Below, piece after piece: positions 63,590 through 64,000 of a stretch of 64,000 nt of DNA. The DNA is from Pseudomonadota bacterium (GTDB lineage Bacteria > Pseudomonadota > Alphaproteobacteria > Acetobacterales > Acetobacteraceae). A model generated the notes under the pieces. It was not told the origin of the DNA. It did not search any database and was given only the letters and a program-made list of their open reading frames with translations. The position numbers and the translations under genes were made by a program. The DNA lies in the NCBI GenBank assembly GCA_018240405.1, contig JAFEFW010000620.1, positions 1 through 64,000 on the forward strand, given 5' to 3'. Positions within the stretch are counted from its first letter, which is position 1, and the number at the start of each line of letters is the position of its first letter.

Positions 63590-64000
63590 CTATCTTACGC
63601 TGATCGGCCGGTTGGGAAACGAAAGCTGCTCCCGCCGGCGCCAGTTCGGGCGGACGTAGTTGATCTCCATCAGCCGTCGGACACCGACGATCTTCCGCTT
63701 CTCGAACCCGTGCCAGGTGTTCGGTCCCGCAATGAAGATCGTGGCCGAGTTGAAGTCCCCGGGAGACCGCCCAATCCACCGCTTCTGGTCATCGTAGATA
63801 TCGGTGCCCCACTCCACGGAGTCTGGCCCGTAGAACAGGTAGATCACCATGGAGAAGATCTTCTCGTAGATATCGCAGTGCGGCTCGAGCCAGCTTCCGT
63901 CGATATCCTGGATGTACTCCATGCGCAGGTAGCTGCCCTCGACATCGGTATTCAGCGTGTCGGCGAGCAGCCGAGCGGTGGCGGGGCGCTGCAGCGCGTC
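63590..64000 (-). CDS. 2OG-Fe(II) oxygenase-like protein (partial, 5' end off window)
   Basis: The last 136 residues of a protein whose start lies beyond the right edge; the frame is open to base 64000 without a stop. LEPHCDIYEKIFSMV carries a likely H-x-D metal pair and TWHGFEKRKIVGVRRLM a distal histidine with arginine, the pattern of Fe(II)/2-oxoglutarate oxygenases (prolyl-4-hydroxylase-like). Such proteins with SMVIYLFYGPDS-type strands occur near sugar or lipid modification genes, but the function here is unknown. The stop codon sits 3 bp from the strong hairpin. Confidence 0.6.
   Translation of the reverse strand, partial: DALQRPATARLLADTLNTDVEGSYLRMEYIQDIDGSWLEPHCDIYEKIFSMVIYLFYGPDSVEWGTDIYDDQKRWIGRSPGDFNSATIFIAGPNTWHGFEKRKIVGVRRLMEINYVRPNWRRREQLSFPNRPISVR

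Overview
The window is high-GC DNA from an alphaproteobacterium, most likely of the order Rhodospirillales and plausibly of Acetobacteraceae type. The evidence is the split lpt/rpoN/hpf block, a short alphaproteobacterial HprK beside RapZ, EIIA-Man, HPr and EI, a ChvG/ChvI pair, a PetP/PetR-like regulator pair beside ilvE, and a Hint-domain surface protein. No prophage, insertion sequence, CRISPR array or rRNA was found. One tRNA gene, tRNA-Leu(CAG), is present.

Layout. 1-4.4 kb: the N-terminal part of a SARP/BTAD-type regulator, then divergently a creatininase-family amidohydrolase, an NAD-type isocitrate dehydrogenase and a nucleoside hydrolase. 4.5-7.7 kb: two overlapping genes for secreted glycine-rich PEP-CTERM proteins; the second is an in-frame fusion of two such proteins. 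7.9-11.4 kb (minus strand): an isocitrate lyase/PEP mutase-family enzyme, hpf and rpoN. 11.4-34.3 kb: an accessory block with an SDR, two exported unknowns, a CmcJ/NvfI-type oxygenase and a Baeyer-Villiger monooxygenase, a 1,809-residue three-repeat glycine-rich protein with a C-terminal Hint domain, an HpcH/HpaI aldolase, a GMC oxidoreductase, a cupin, a BNR-repeat protein, an octaheme cytochrome with TPRs, an arylsulfatase and an AraC regulator. 34.3-38.9 kb (minus strand): tRNA-Leu, rnd, kdsD, lptC, lptA and lptB. The accessory block sits where rpoN normally follows lptB. 39-45 kb: an NDUFA9-like protein, a PetP/PetR-like MarR/response-regulator pair with a histidine kinase, ilvE and an amine oxidase. 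45.6-54.8 kb: the regulatory PTS genes (hprK, rapZ, EIIA-Man, ptsH, ptsI) and chvI/chvG, separated by a 2.6-kb segment with a threonine dehydratase, an enoyl-CoA hydratase and a small unknown. 54.9-64 kb: a HugZ-like protein, a signal-less lysozyme-SH3-CHAP-like protein, a sigma-54 activator divergent from a cyanate uptake and cyanase operon, and a partial 2OG-Fe(II) oxygenase.

How parts work together. KdsD makes a Kdo precursor and LptC/A/B export LPS. HprK and EI act on HPr in the nitrogen/carbon-type regulatory PTS, a system commonly linked in alphaproteobacteria to ChvG/ChvI envelope stress signalling. The cyn operon carries a good sigma-54 -24/-12 element and an upstream palindrome that the divergently encoded activator probably binds, so RpoN encoded at 9.9-11.4 kb probably drives it. 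The most unusual material is the set of glycine-rich surface proteins, whose motif order resembles the glycine-rich domain of animal ALK/LTK receptors, the Hint-domain repeat protein, and the two-domain cell-wall hydrolase lacking a signal peptide. All family assignments come from reading motifs by eye, without database searches.
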